Assembly (NCBI RefSeq): GCF_035917415.1
Contig: NZ_CP109073.1
Span: 434,001-498,000 of the forward strand
From: Streptomyces sp. NBC_01803
GTDB taxonomy: Bacteria > Actinomycetota > Actinomycetes > Streptomycetales > Streptomycetaceae
DNA: 64,000 nucleotides
Reading direction: 5' to 3'
The notes under the pieces were generated by a model that had not been told where the DNA came from, made no database searches, and worked only from the letters and a program-made list of their open reading frames with translations. How positions within the stretch are numbered: position 1 is the stretch's first letter; the number at the start of each line of letters is the position of its first letter. The position numbers and the translations under genes were made by a program. Positions 41,032 through 48,811 of the stretch are shown piece by piece.

Positions 41032-41380
41032 AGTAGTAATGCTCCTCGCAGCCCGGGATCTGTCCATTGCGTGGGTCATCGTAGGGCCTGACGTGCACGT
41101 GAGGCGGCTGGTCGCCGACGCCGTTGGGATCGCCGTAGCGGTGTCCGGTGTGGTGGTCCTGATAGACGATCAACTCGTCCCGGTTGGTGAGGTGGACCTC
41201 CTCGTAGAACATCACCGGCTGGTAATCGTCGTCCAGGATCTGCCGGATCTTCCCCAGCGCCTCACCCACATCATCGGCGAACGCCTGAAGCCCCTCCGCC
41301 AGTTCACACACCTCATCCGGACTCCCCGGCGTCGGATCGGAATCCATCCCCACCGGGGACCAGTCAGACGGCCGTGTCAT
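41012..41380 (-). CDS. Miniature polymorphic-toxin-like protein
   Basis: This 122-aa protein joins two parts usually far apart in large secreted toxins. Residues about 10-45 (DPTPGSPDEVCELAEGLQA then FADDVGEALGKIRQILDD) match the WXG-like helical leader typical of Streptomyces polymorphic toxins. Residues about 55-122 (YQDHHTGHRYGDPNGVGDQP then PHVHVRPYDD and CEEHYYYD) look like a His-rich C-terminal toxin domain. No central repeat or RHS region is present. GGGAG lies 5 nt before the ATG. The overlapping Imm50-like gene supports a toxin/immunity pair. It may be a deletion derivative rather than an active effector. Confidence 0.7.
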   Translation of the reverse strand: MTRPSDWSPVGMDSDPTPGSPDEVCELAEGLQAFADDVGEALGKIRQILDDDYQPVMFYEEVHLTNRDELIVYQDHHTGHRYGDPNGVGDQPPHVHVRPYDDPRNGQIPGCEEHYYYDPSLG

Positions 41381-41745
41381 GAGCACTCCCCCACCCTGCA
41401 AACGTTATTCACCGGAACGCTATGCGCGCCAACACGACCGTTCAACGCCCGCTCTGTCACAGGTCGTGGACAAGCGGGGATCCCCCCGGACAAGCCGCAG
41501 TAAGGGGGCCCGGTTCCTTCCCCCTCCCCACGCGCGAATCCCCACTCCTTTCTGCTACGCCGCAGGGGACCTGCGGGAAGCCGAGGTCGCCGAGCGGCTG
41601 GGACCAGACCGCGATCGTGGACGCGCGTGAGCTCCTGGAAACGTTGCGGGCGGAACGGAATTCCCGCGAGGAGTGAACACGTCGCCTGTCGGCCGAGCTC
41701 GCCGTCACGTCCGGCCCCGTCCGCAGGCGGTGTCGCCCGTGGGCG
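41381..41745. other. Intergenic region, possible gene debris
   Basis: No complete gene is seen in these 365 bp. Around 41605-41676 on the plus strand a frame ending DQTAIVDARELLETLRAER NSREE then TGA looks coding-like and antitoxin-like in composition, but it has no upstream coding continuation. It may be the 3' remnant of a lost gene beside the toxin locus. Confidence 0.3.
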
Positions 41746-42330
41746 TCAGGCCAGGAACAGCGCGGACAGGCGGGGGAGGCGGCGGCGGGTCTCTTCGGGG
41801 TTCTCGGGGTCCCAGTTCTCGCCGAACGGGCGGCGGGGGCGGGTCGTCGTGGCGAGGCCGGATTCCAGGGCGGCCTCCAGGGTGCGGGTTTCGCCGGTGA
41901 GGCGGAGGTACGCCTCGCGGATCGGGGCGTTCAGCGCCTGGTAGCCGATCCAGCCGCTCTCCTCGCGGGCCATCCGGCCGACCACCTCCAGCTCCGCCAG
42001 GGAATCGGGCTCCCGCACGGCCTCGCCGAACGTCTTGCGGCCGAGCAGGATCAGTCCGTCCCGGAAGTCCATGAAACCGTCGTCCCCGCAGCCGCCCTCG
42101 ATGAGATAGGCCGCGTTCCACAGCGGATAGCGGTACGCGCAGTCGGTGCGGTCGATGGTCCACAGGGTGAACGCGGCGATCTCGCGCGGCTCCAGCGCGG
42201 TCAGCCGGTCGGTCAGGGCGGCGGGCAGCGGGTCGTCGGGCGGGTCCCGGTCATCGGCGCGGTCTCCGGCCGCCGCCCGCGCCGATTCGATGAGCTCCCA
42301 CCAGACTTCACCCTCCACGCGCCGGATCAT
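41746..42330 (-). CDS. DUF4240 domain protein
   Basis: This 194-aa cytoplasmic protein shows the DUF4240 pattern: WWELIESARAA at the start, LTALEPREIAAFTLW, then YRYPLWNAAYLIEGGCGDDG and FMDFRDGLILLGRKTFGEAV with PDSLA. The biochemical function is unknown; family members are often near toxin/immunity loci. The start could be ATG 42330 or a GTG slightly downstream, as no strong ribosome site decides. Confidence 0.88.
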   Translation of the reverse strand: MIRRVEGEVWWELIESARAAAGDRADDRDPPDDPLPAALTDRLTALEPREIAAFTLWTIDRTDCAYRYPLWNAAYLIEGGCGDDGFMDFRDGLILLGRKTFGEAVREPDSLAELEVVGRMAREESGWIGYQALNAPIREAYLRLTGETRTLEAALESGLATTTRPRRPFGENWDPENPEETRRRLPRLSALFLA

Positions 42331-42380
42331 AACGCCCGAATGCCCGATCCGTGCCCGCCAGGAACCGTGCTGATGCGGGC

Positions 42381-43112
42381 TCAGTGGCCCGCGTCCCGGC
42401 CCTCGTCGGCGCGGGCGAGGACCTGGATCCCGGCGATGACGCAGTCCACGCCGAAGGCGAAGTTGCGGTCCCTTATCTGCAGGGGTGTGCCGATGTCCCG
42501 GTCCGCCAGCTCCTTGAGGGACGTCAGCTCGGTGAGTCCCGACCGGACCGCGTCCGACAGCCGTTCGAACGTCCGCTCGTCCGCCCCGCGGCTCATCATG
42601 CGGGCCTCGGCGGTGGCGAATCCGCAGACGTACTCCAGGACCAGGGCCGCCGCGCTGTCGACCTGCCCGGGGCCCAGGCCGGTCCGCCCGACCACGCCCA
42701 GCGCGCTGTCCGTGACGCCCAGGGCGTTGGGGCCGATGTTCAGATACTCGCCGATCAGCCGGGTCGCCCAGGGGTGGTCGCGGAACATGGCGCGCAGGGC
42801 GGCGGCCAGCGCGCGGAGCTGCTCCGGCCAGGGCAAGTGGGCCGGCGGGCGGCCCACCTCGCCGAACACCTCGTCAAGCGCCAGCTCCAGCAGCGCGCTC
42901 TTGGTGGCCACGTGCCAGTACAGCGACATGTGGCCGGCGCCGAGCTCGGCGGCGACGCGCCGCATCGAGACGGCGCCCAGTCCCTCGGCATCCAGCAGCC
43001 CGACGGTGGCCTCAACGATGCGCGCGCGGCTCAGGCCGGGCGGGCCGGTCCGGCGGGCGGGCGGAGCCAGCCACACACTGTCGCTCCCGCTCCCCTGATC
43101 GCGTGCGCCCAC
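42381..43112 (-). CDS. TetR-family transcriptional regulator
   Basis: This 243-aa regulator has an N-terminal helix-turn-helix (residues about 25-70: SRARIVEATVGLLDAEGLGA, VSMRRVAAELGAGHMSLYWHV) and a C-terminal ligand domain of the tetracycline-repressor-like type. The GTG at 43112 is chosen because GGAG lies 7 nt upstream and the length fits the family. Upstream in-frame codons give Arg/Pro-rich sequence. It is 58 bp downstream of the DHA2 exporter on the same strand, so the two are probably co-transcribed. The inverted repeat at 44761-44779 ahead of the exporter is the likely operator. Confidence 0.92.
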   Translation of the reverse strand: MGARDQGSGSDSVWLAPPARRTGPPGLSRARIVEATVGLLDAEGLGAVSMRRVAAELGAGHMSLYWHVATKSALLELALDEVFGEVGRPPAHLPWPEQLRALAAALRAMFRDHPWATRLIGEYLNIGPNALGVTDSALGVVGRTGLGPGQVDSAAALVLEYVCGFATAEARMMSRGADERTFERLSDAVRSGLTELTSLKELADRDIGTPLQIRDRNFAFGVDCVIAGIQVLARADEGRDAGH

Positions 43113-43170
43113 ACCTGGTCTCCTCGGGGTCGGTGCCGGTCCCGTCCGGCGGACTGCCATCGTACGGCCG

Positions 43171-44739
43171 TCACACGGAGCCCTGCCGGGCCGGCGGACC
43201 GGCGGGTTCACCGTCCGGCATGCCCGGCATGCCCGGCGCGTCCGGCGCGTCCGGCACGCCCGGAATGGCCTGCTCGGGGGCCGCGCCCCGGCCGGCCCAG
43301 CCCAGCAGCCATCCGGCGGCGGCGCCACCGACGCCGACGGCGAGCGCGCCGAGGAACTGGCTGGTCTCCAGCGCCGACACGAAGGCGTCCCGGATCGCGC
43401 CCAGGTCCCCGTCCGCCTCGGCCAGGGCCGTGGGCAGCGAGTCCTCCGCCCCGTCCGGGAGGCTGTCGGGCAGCCCGGCGTCGAACCTGGCGACCAGGGC
43501 GGCGCCGAGCGCGGCCACCCCGAGTCCCGAACCGAGCTCCTGGAGCGTGCCGTTGACCCCGGCGGCGGCGCCCGCGCGGGCGGGTGGGATCGCGCCCATC
43601 AACGCCGCCCCGGCGGCGGGGCCGGCGGTGCCCATGCCCAGGCCGACGACGACCAGGCCGGGCAGGAGCCAGCCGTATCCGCTGTCGCTCGCCGCGGCGA
43701 TGCCGCACAGACCCAGGCCCGCGAAGCCCATGCTGAGCGCGACGGTCCTGGCCAGGCCGAGGCTCTTGCTCACCCGGGAGCTGACGAAGCCGCTGCCGAC
43801 GAGCAGGGAGATCGCGAACGGCACGATCCGCAGCCCGGCCTCCAGCGGGCTGTGGCCGAGGACGAACTGCAGCTGCTGGGTGAGCAGGAACAACGAGCCG
43901 CCCATGCCGAACGCGGCCAGCAGCCCGCCGAGCACGGCCCCGGTGAACCGGCGGTCGGTGAAGAACGTCATGTCCAGCATGGGGGCCGGGTTCCGGTGCT
44001 CCCAGACGGCGAAGAGGGCGCCCCCGGCCACGGCCAGCAGCAGCGGGCCGAGGACGAGCGGGTCGGTCCAGCCGTGCTCGGGGGCCGCGATGACCGCCCA
44101 GACGAGGGAGACCATGGCCACCACGGAGAGCAGCACGCCGACCCCGTCGGGCCGTTCGCTGTCCGGATTCCTCGACTCCGGGACCAGCCAGACGATGGCG
44201 ACCAGTCCCACGACGGCGACCGGCACGTTGATCAGGAAGACCGAGCCCCACCAGAAGTGGTCCAGGAGGAAGCCGCCGACCACCGGGCCGCCGGCCATGC
44301 CCGCCGCGGAGACCGCCATCCAGATCCCGATGGCCTTCATCCGCTCCTCGTCGCCGAAGACGTGCATGAGCACGGCCAGGGTGCTGGGCATCAGCAGCGA
44401 GGCACCCAGGCCCATGACGGCGCGGGCCGCGATCAACGCGCCGGCCGTGGTGGCGAGCGCGCCGAACAGCGAGCCGGCGCCGAAGAGCGCGAGGCCCGTG
44501 AAGAGCGCCCGTTTGCGCCCGAAGTGGTCGGCCATGGCGCCGGAGGCGATGAGGAAGCCGGCCATGGCCAGTGAGTAGGCGTTGATGATCCACTGCACGT
44601 CGGAGGTGCTGGCCCCGAGGTCCCCGATCAGGGCGGGGACGGCCACGTTCAGCACGGTGTTGTCGAGCACGGTGGTCAGCAGGCACACGCACAGCACGCC
44701 GAGGACCAGCCATCGGCGGTCACGCTCCAGAGCCGGCAT
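43171..44739 (-). CDS. DHA2-family MFS drug exporter
   Basis: This 522-aa integral membrane transporter is of the EmrB/QacA (14-helix) type. Motif C-like and motif A-like elements are visible (LTTVLDNTVLNVAVPALI; GAMADHFGRKRALFTG), with many hydrophobic helices. It exports a toxic compound by proton antiport, plausibly the product of the right-hand NRPS locus or a foreign antibiotic. The C-terminus is a repetitive PDAPDAPGMPGMP tail. It is followed by its probable TetR repressor and diverges from the Cds1-like gene. Confidence 0.94.
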   Translation of the reverse strand: MPALERDRRWLVLGVLCVCLLTTVLDNTVLNVAVPALIGDLGASTSDVQWIINAYSLAMAGFLIASGAMADHFGRKRALFTGLALFGAGSLFGALATTAGALIAARAVMGLGASLLMPSTLAVLMHVFGDEERMKAIGIWMAVSAAGMAGGPVVGGFLLDHFWWGSVFLINVPVAVVGLVAIVWLVPESRNPDSERPDGVGVLLSVVAMVSLVWAVIAAPEHGWTDPLVLGPLLLAVAGGALFAVWEHRNPAPMLDMTFFTDRRFTGAVLGGLLAAFGMGGSLFLLTQQLQFVLGHSPLEAGLRIVPFAISLLVGSGFVSSRVSKSLGLARTVALSMGFAGLGLCGIAAASDSGYGWLLPGLVVVGLGMGTAGPAAGAALMGAIPPARAGAAAGVNGTLQELGSGLGVAALGAALVARFDAGLPDSLPDGAEDSLPTALAEADGDLGAIRDAFVSALETSQFLGALAVGVGGAAAGWLLGWAGRGAAPEQAIPGVPDAPDAPGMPGMPDGEPAGPPARQGSV

Positions 44740-44760
44740 GGGGACCCCTCTCAGTGGAAG

Positions 44761-44779
44761 ACTCGTACATCATACGAGT
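44761..44779. promoter_or_regulatory. TetR-type operator (perfect inverted repeat)
   Basis: ACTCGTA-CATCA-TACGAGT is a perfect 7-bp inverted repeat with a 5-nt spacer, located 22 bp upstream of the exporter start and 75 bp upstream of the divergent PLP-enzyme start. A further half-like TCGTAC follows. Size and place suit binding by the TetR regulator encoded at 42381-43112, controlling both directions. Confidence 0.75.
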
Positions 44780-44853
44780 TGGTCGTACAGTGGACGAGAG
44801 CGCCGGGCACGGAATCGGCCAGTGCCCGGCCGAGGCGAACGGAGAGATGCCGC

Positions 44854-45954
44854 GTGGGACACCGAGCGGATGACCGGGCACCCAGCGCCTGGGCGCGCGA
44901 CGCGATCGACATGCTCCTCGACGAGCAGGCCGCCGAGCGGCCCACGCCGCTGCGCCCCTTCCCGCTGCCCGGCGGCCCGGGGCTGTCGCTGCACCTGAAG
45001 GACGAGTCGGCGCGGCCGACCGGCAGCCTCAAGCACGGCGTGGCCCGCGCGTTGTTCCTCGACGCCCTGGCCACCGGTGAGATCGGCCGGCGCACACCCC
45101 TTTTCGAGGCCACCAGCGGGAACATGGCGGTCTCCCAGGCGTACTTCGCCCGGCTTCTGGGCCTGTCCTACACGGCGGTGGTGCCGATGCGGACCGCCGA
45201 GGGCAAGCGCCGCCGGATCGAGGAGCAGGGCGGCCGGTGCTTCCCGGTCGATCCGCCGCTGGCCGTCTACAAGCGGGCCGAGGAGTTGGCCCAGCGCGTC
45301 GGCGGGCACTATCTGGACCACTTCTCGCGGGTGGGCGACGCGCTGGACTGGCGCGGCCCGCGCGGGCTGGGGCCGGAGATCCTGAACGATCTGGAGGCGG
45401 CCGGCGAGGGGCAGCCGGCCTGGATCGTCACGGGTGTCGGCAGCGGCGCGACCTCGGCGGCCATCGGCCGGCATCTGCGGCTGCGCGGCCTGCCGACGCG
45501 GCTGGCCGTGGTGGACCCGGAGAACTCGGCGTACTTCCCGGGCTGGGCCACCGACTGCCCCGGGTACAGCACCGGCATGCCGTCCCGGATCGAGGGCATC
45601 GGCCGCCCGCGCGTGGAGCCGGCCTTCGACGCCTCGGTGGTGGACCTGGTGATCCCGGTGCCGGACGCCGCCAGCGTCGCGGCGATGCGCCATCTGCGGG
45701 CGGTGACCGGGCTGCACGCCGGTCCCTCCAGCGGCGCGTGCCTGTGGGGCGCGTTCCAGATCCTGGAGCGGATGCGGGCGGAGGGCGCCACCGGTCCGGT
45801 GGTCATGGTGGTCGGCGACGGCGGCGAGCCGTACCGGGACACGTACGACGACGACACGTGGGTGGCGGGCAAGGGCTGGCGGCTGGACGGGCCGCTCGCC
45901 GATCTGCGGCGGTTCACCACGACCGGCACCTGGGAGGCCGCCCGCGCGGAGTGA
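44854..45954 (+). CDS. PLP-dependent cysteine synthase-family enzyme (Cds1-like)
   Basis: This 366-aa fold-type II PLP enzyme closely follows actinobacterial L-cysteine desulfhydrase Cds1-type proteins: RPTPLRPFPLP, LKDESARPTGSLKHGVA with K60 as the Schiff-base Lys, EATSGNMAVSQAYFARLLGL, and GVGSGATSAAIGRHLRLRG with DPENSAYFPGW. It could release sulfide from cysteine, or make a beta-substituted alanine such as 2,3-diaminopropionate for the NRPS. The sequence alone does not decide. GTG 44854 is chosen for the GGAGAG 7 nt upstream. It shares the operator region with the exporter. Confidence 0.85.
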   Translation: MGHRADDRAPSAWARDAIDMLLDEQAAERPTPLRPFPLPGGPGLSLHLKDESARPTGSLKHGVARALFLDALATGEIGRRTPLFEATSGNMAVSQAYFARLLGLSYTAVVPMRTAEGKRRRIEEQGGRCFPVDPPLAVYKRAEELAQRVGGHYLDHFSRVGDALDWRGPRGLGPEILNDLEAAGEGQPAWIVTGVGSGATSAAIGRHLRLRGLPTRLAVVDPENSAYFPGWATDCPGYSTGMPSRIEGIGRPRVEPAFDASVVDLVIPVPDAASVAAMRHLRAVTGLHAGPSSGACLWGAFQILERMRAEGATGPVVMVVGDGGEPYRDTYDDDTWVAGKGWRLDGPLADLRRFTTTGTWEAARAE

Positions 45955-46058
45955 ACGGCGGGCGGCTCCCCGGGCCGGTCGGGCGGCCCCCCGGGCCGGT
46001 GGCGGGTGGAGTGGTGAAGGCCGGAGCCGTGCGGGGTCGAGCGGCGGCGCGGACGGCC

Positions 46059-47285
46059 TCACGCCGCGCGGACGGTGACCGGCAGCCGCGTCACTCCGAA
46101 GATGTCCGGCCGCTGGTGGTACTCCGGCTCGCCGCACGCGATGTCGCGGTAGCGGTCGAGCAGCGCCCGCAGCACGATCGAGGACTCCATCCGGGCCAGC
46201 GGCGCCCCCAGGCAGAAGTGGATGCCGTGGGAGAACGTCAGGTGCGCGTTGGGCGTCCGGCGCGGGTCGAAGCGGTCCGCGTCGGGGAACTGCCGCTCGT
46301 CGCGGTTGGCCGACACGATCCAGGTGACGACGATGCGGCCGGCCGGCACGTCGACCGCGCCGATCCGGGTGTCCTCGCGGGTGAGCCGGTACAGGAACAC
46401 CACCGGCGGGCGGTGCCGCAGCACCTCCTCCAGGGCGGTGGGCACGGCCGAGGGGTCCTCGCGCAGCAGGGACAGCGAGCCGGGGGTCTCCTCGAAGCAC
46501 AGCAACGCGTTGCTGAGCAGCAGGGTGGTGGTGAGGTGCCCGGCCAGCAGCATGAACGCGGCGAAGTTGACCGTCTGCTTGTCCGTCAGCCGCTCGCCGT
46601 CCACCTCGGCCGCCACCAGCCGGGACAGCAGGTCGTCCCGGGAGCGGGCGCGCCGGTCGCGGACGTGGGACAGCAGGTAGTCGGCCATCTCGTTGAGCTC
46701 GGCGGCCCGCGTCTTGGCGTAGCCGCCCTCCACGAACTGACCAGCCGTCACATCACCACTGGGCGGCAGGAGGTACTCGGCCCAGCGGCGGAACATCTCC
46801 CGGTCGGAGGTGGGGATGCCGAGCAGCTCCGCGATGACCACGACGGGCAGCGGCCCGGCGAGGTGGTCGACCAGGTCCAGTTGCTCGCGGCCGGCGGCGG
46901 CGTCCAGCAGCTCGCGGGTCACCTCCGCGATGCGCGGTTCGAGACCGGCCACCGTGCGCGGGGTGAACGCCTGGCTGACCAGCTTGCGCAGGCGACCGTG
47001 GAACGGCGGATCGGTCACGCTCAGCGACGCCTCCGCGAAGTTGGGCAGTCCGGGCTCGGGCGGTGGCGCCAGCGCGCTGAAGTCCGAGGAAAACACGGCG
47101 GGTTCGGACAGCACCCGCAGGGCGTCGGCGTGGGTGAGCACGTGGCAGGCGCCGCTGGCCGGGTCGATCCATACCGGATCGGTCCGCCGGGTCTCCCTCA
47201 GCCACGCGAACAGGTCGGCGCCGTCGCCCACTACGGGCGGGGGCCCGGCCGAGGCGGGGGCGGTGTCCGGGGGCGTTGACGTCAT
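46059..47285 (-). CDS. Cytochrome P450 (paralogue 2 of a tandem pair)
   Basis: This 408-aa bacterial P450 has ExxR as EEVLRHRPP and a heme loop FSHGIHFCLGAPLARME. The I-helix reads LLAGHLTTTLL, with Leu where most P450s have an acidic residue before the conserved Thr. It shares long blocks with the next P450 (47298-48539), for example FHGRLRKLVSQAFTPR, so the pair arose by duplication. GAGGAG precedes the ATG by 8 nt, and the gene starts 12 bp after the stop of its paralogue. It probably tailors the NRPS product or a carrier-bound amino acid. Confidence 0.94.
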   Translation of the reverse strand: MTSTPPDTAPASAGPPPVVGDGADLFAWLRETRRTDPVWIDPASGACHVLTHADALRVLSEPAVFSSDFSALAPPPEPGLPNFAEASLSVTDPPFHGRLRKLVSQAFTPRTVAGLEPRIAEVTRELLDAAAGREQLDLVDHLAGPLPVVVIAELLGIPTSDREMFRRWAEYLLPPSGDVTAGQFVEGGYAKTRAAELNEMADYLLSHVRDRRARSRDDLLSRLVAAEVDGERLTDKQTVNFAAFMLLAGHLTTTLLLSNALLCFEETPGSLSLLREDPSAVPTALEEVLRHRPPVVFLYRLTREDTRIGAVDVPAGRIVVTWIVSANRDERQFPDADRFDPRRTPNAHLTFSHGIHFCLGAPLARMESSIVLRALLDRYRDIACGEPEYHQRPDIFGVTRLPVTVRAA

Positions 47286-47297
47286 GGAGTCGTCTCC

Positions 47298-48539
47298 TCA
47301 GGCGTGCTGGACGGTGATGGGCAGGCTCTTGACGCCGAAGATCTCGGGGCTGCGCTCGTAGAAGACCGGCGTGCCGCACCCGATGTCCCGGTAGCGGTCG
47401 AGGAGTTCGTTGAGCACGATCCGCGATTCCAGCCGGGCCAGCGGCGTGCCGATGCAGAAGTGGATGCCGTGGCCGAACGTCAGGTGGGCGTTGGGCGTAC
47501 GGCCGATGTCGAAGCGGTCGGGGTCGGGGAAGTGCCGCTCGTCGCGGTTGCCCGACATCTGCCAGCACATCACCGGCACCTTCGCCGGGACGGTGACCCC
47601 GGCCAGCTCGGTCTCCTCGCGCGTGACGCGGGCCTGGAAGACGACCGGCGGGCGGTGCCGCAGCACTTCCTCGATCGCCCGGGGCACCAGCTCGCGGTCG
47701 GCCCGCACCGCGTCCGCCTGGTCGGGGTGGTCGGCGAAGCTGAGCAGGGTGTTGCCCATCAGTAGCGATGTGGTCAAGTGGCCCGCGAGCAGGAGGAAGT
47801 TGAGGAAGCTGACGGTCTCCCCGTCGGTGAGCCGATCGCCGTCGACCTCGGCCGCCACCAGGCTGCTGATGAGATCGCCGCGCTGCGTGGCGCGGCGGTC
47901 CCGGACGTGGCCGAGCAGGTAGGCGTGCATCTCACTGAGCTGGCGCACGATGTCCTCGGGCATCGTGCCGTCCGGGACGGCGCCCACCGGCAGTTCGTAG
48001 TTGGTCGACAGCAGGGCCTCGCCCCAGGTGCGGAACAGCTCGCGGTCCGCCGCCGGGATGCCCAGCATCTCCGCGATGACGATGACGGGCAGCGGATAGG
48101 CGACGGACGCCACCAGGTCGAAGTCGTCCGCGCCGGCCACCGTGTCGAACAGCTCGCGGGTGAGGCCGACGACCTTCGGCTCCAGCTGGGCGATCATGCG
48201 CGGGGTGAACGCCTGGCTGACCAGCCGGCGCAGCTTTCCGTGGCGCGGCGGATCGGTCATGGTCAGCACGCCCTCGGTGAAGTTGGGCGCGCCTTCCTCC
48301 GGCGGCGGCATGATCGCGGAGAAGTCGGAGCTGAACACGGCGGGCGTGGACAGGACGTGCAACAGGTCCGCGTAGCGGAACACGTGCAGCGCGCCCGTGG
48401 TCTCGTCGCGCCACACCGGATGCCGGTCGCGCATCAGCCGCAGCCAGGCGAGGAGTTCACGCCCGTCACCGACACCTGTGGGGGGCCGGGGCACGCCCTG
48501 GCCCGCGGCGGCTTCCGTCGGTTCCATCGGTCGGGTCAT
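47298..48539 (-). CDS. Cytochrome P450 (paralogue 1 of a tandem pair)
   Basis: This 413-aa P450 leads a two-gene minus-strand unit. Motifs are EEVLRHRPP (ExxR), FGHGIHFCIGTPLARLE (heme Cys) and I-helix LLAGHLTTSLL, again lacking the acidic residue of the usual AGxE/DTT. The N-terminal 25 residues are poorly conserved, and either of two nearby ATGs could start translation. It diverges from the KamA-like gene. A 7-5-7 inverted repeat (48562-48580) lies just upstream. Confidence 0.94.
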   Translation of the reverse strand: MTRPMEPTEAAAGQGVPRPPTGVGDGRELLAWLRLMRDRHPVWRDETTGALHVFRYADLLHVLSTPAVFSSDFSAIMPPPEEGAPNFTEGVLTMTDPPRHGKLRRLVSQAFTPRMIAQLEPKVVGLTRELFDTVAGADDFDLVASVAYPLPVIVIAEMLGIPAADRELFRTWGEALLSTNYELPVGAVPDGTMPEDIVRQLSEMHAYLLGHVRDRRATQRGDLISSLVAAEVDGDRLTDGETVSFLNFLLLAGHLTTSLLMGNTLLSFADHPDQADAVRADRELVPRAIEEVLRHRPPVVFQARVTREETELAGVTVPAKVPVMCWQMSGNRDERHFPDPDRFDIGRTPNAHLTFGHGIHFCIGTPLARLESRIVLNELLDRYRDIGCGTPVFYERSPEIFGVKSLPITVQHA

Positions 48540-48561
48540 CGCGGCCTCACTCCTCGCGGGC

Positions 48562-48580
48562 CGGGGGCGGTCGGCCCCCG
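48562..48580. promoter_or_regulatory. Inverted repeat upstream of P450 pair
   Basis: CGGGGGC-GGTCG-GCCCCCG is a perfect 7-bp inverted repeat 22 bp upstream of the P450 start, in the divergent region with the KamA-like gene. It may be an operator or a 5' leader hairpin. Confidence 0.35.
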
Positions 48581-48750
48581 TCGGCTGTCCGGTGCGCTGT
48601 CACGCCGGACGCTAGCCGCGCGCGGCGGTCGTCTCCGGGTCGCTGCCGGAAGCTGACGTCATCGGGTCAGGAAGGTGCCAGATCGCCCGGCGGGGCACGG
48701 CGGGCGGCTTAGCGTTCCCCTCGGCCGGTATGAGGGTTTTCCGAGCCATC

Positions 48751-48784
48751 CGGACGTCGGTGACCACGACGGACGTCAGTGACC
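48751..48784. promoter_or_regulatory. 15-bp direct repeat upstream of KamA-like gene
   Basis: CGGACGTCGGTGACC and CGGACGTCAGTGACC (one mismatch) start 19 bp apart, ending 28 bp before the KamA-like GTG start. Direct repeats near a promoter are typical of activator sites in Streptomyces clusters. No SARP or other matching activator is encoded in this half of the window. Confidence 0.35.
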
Positions 48785-48811
48785 GGCACAAGCGGAAACG
48801 GGGGAATCAGG

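Noticed and set aside
41560..41640. tRNA-like look of the GCCGAGGTCGCCGAGCGGCT stretch
   Set aside because: No T-loop (GGTTCGA-type) sequence or cloverleaf pairing could be found.
43113..43328. Longer TetR start giving 315 residues
   Set aside because: The extension is low-complexity and overlaps the exporter's 3' end. GTG 43112 has a good ribosome site and normal family length.
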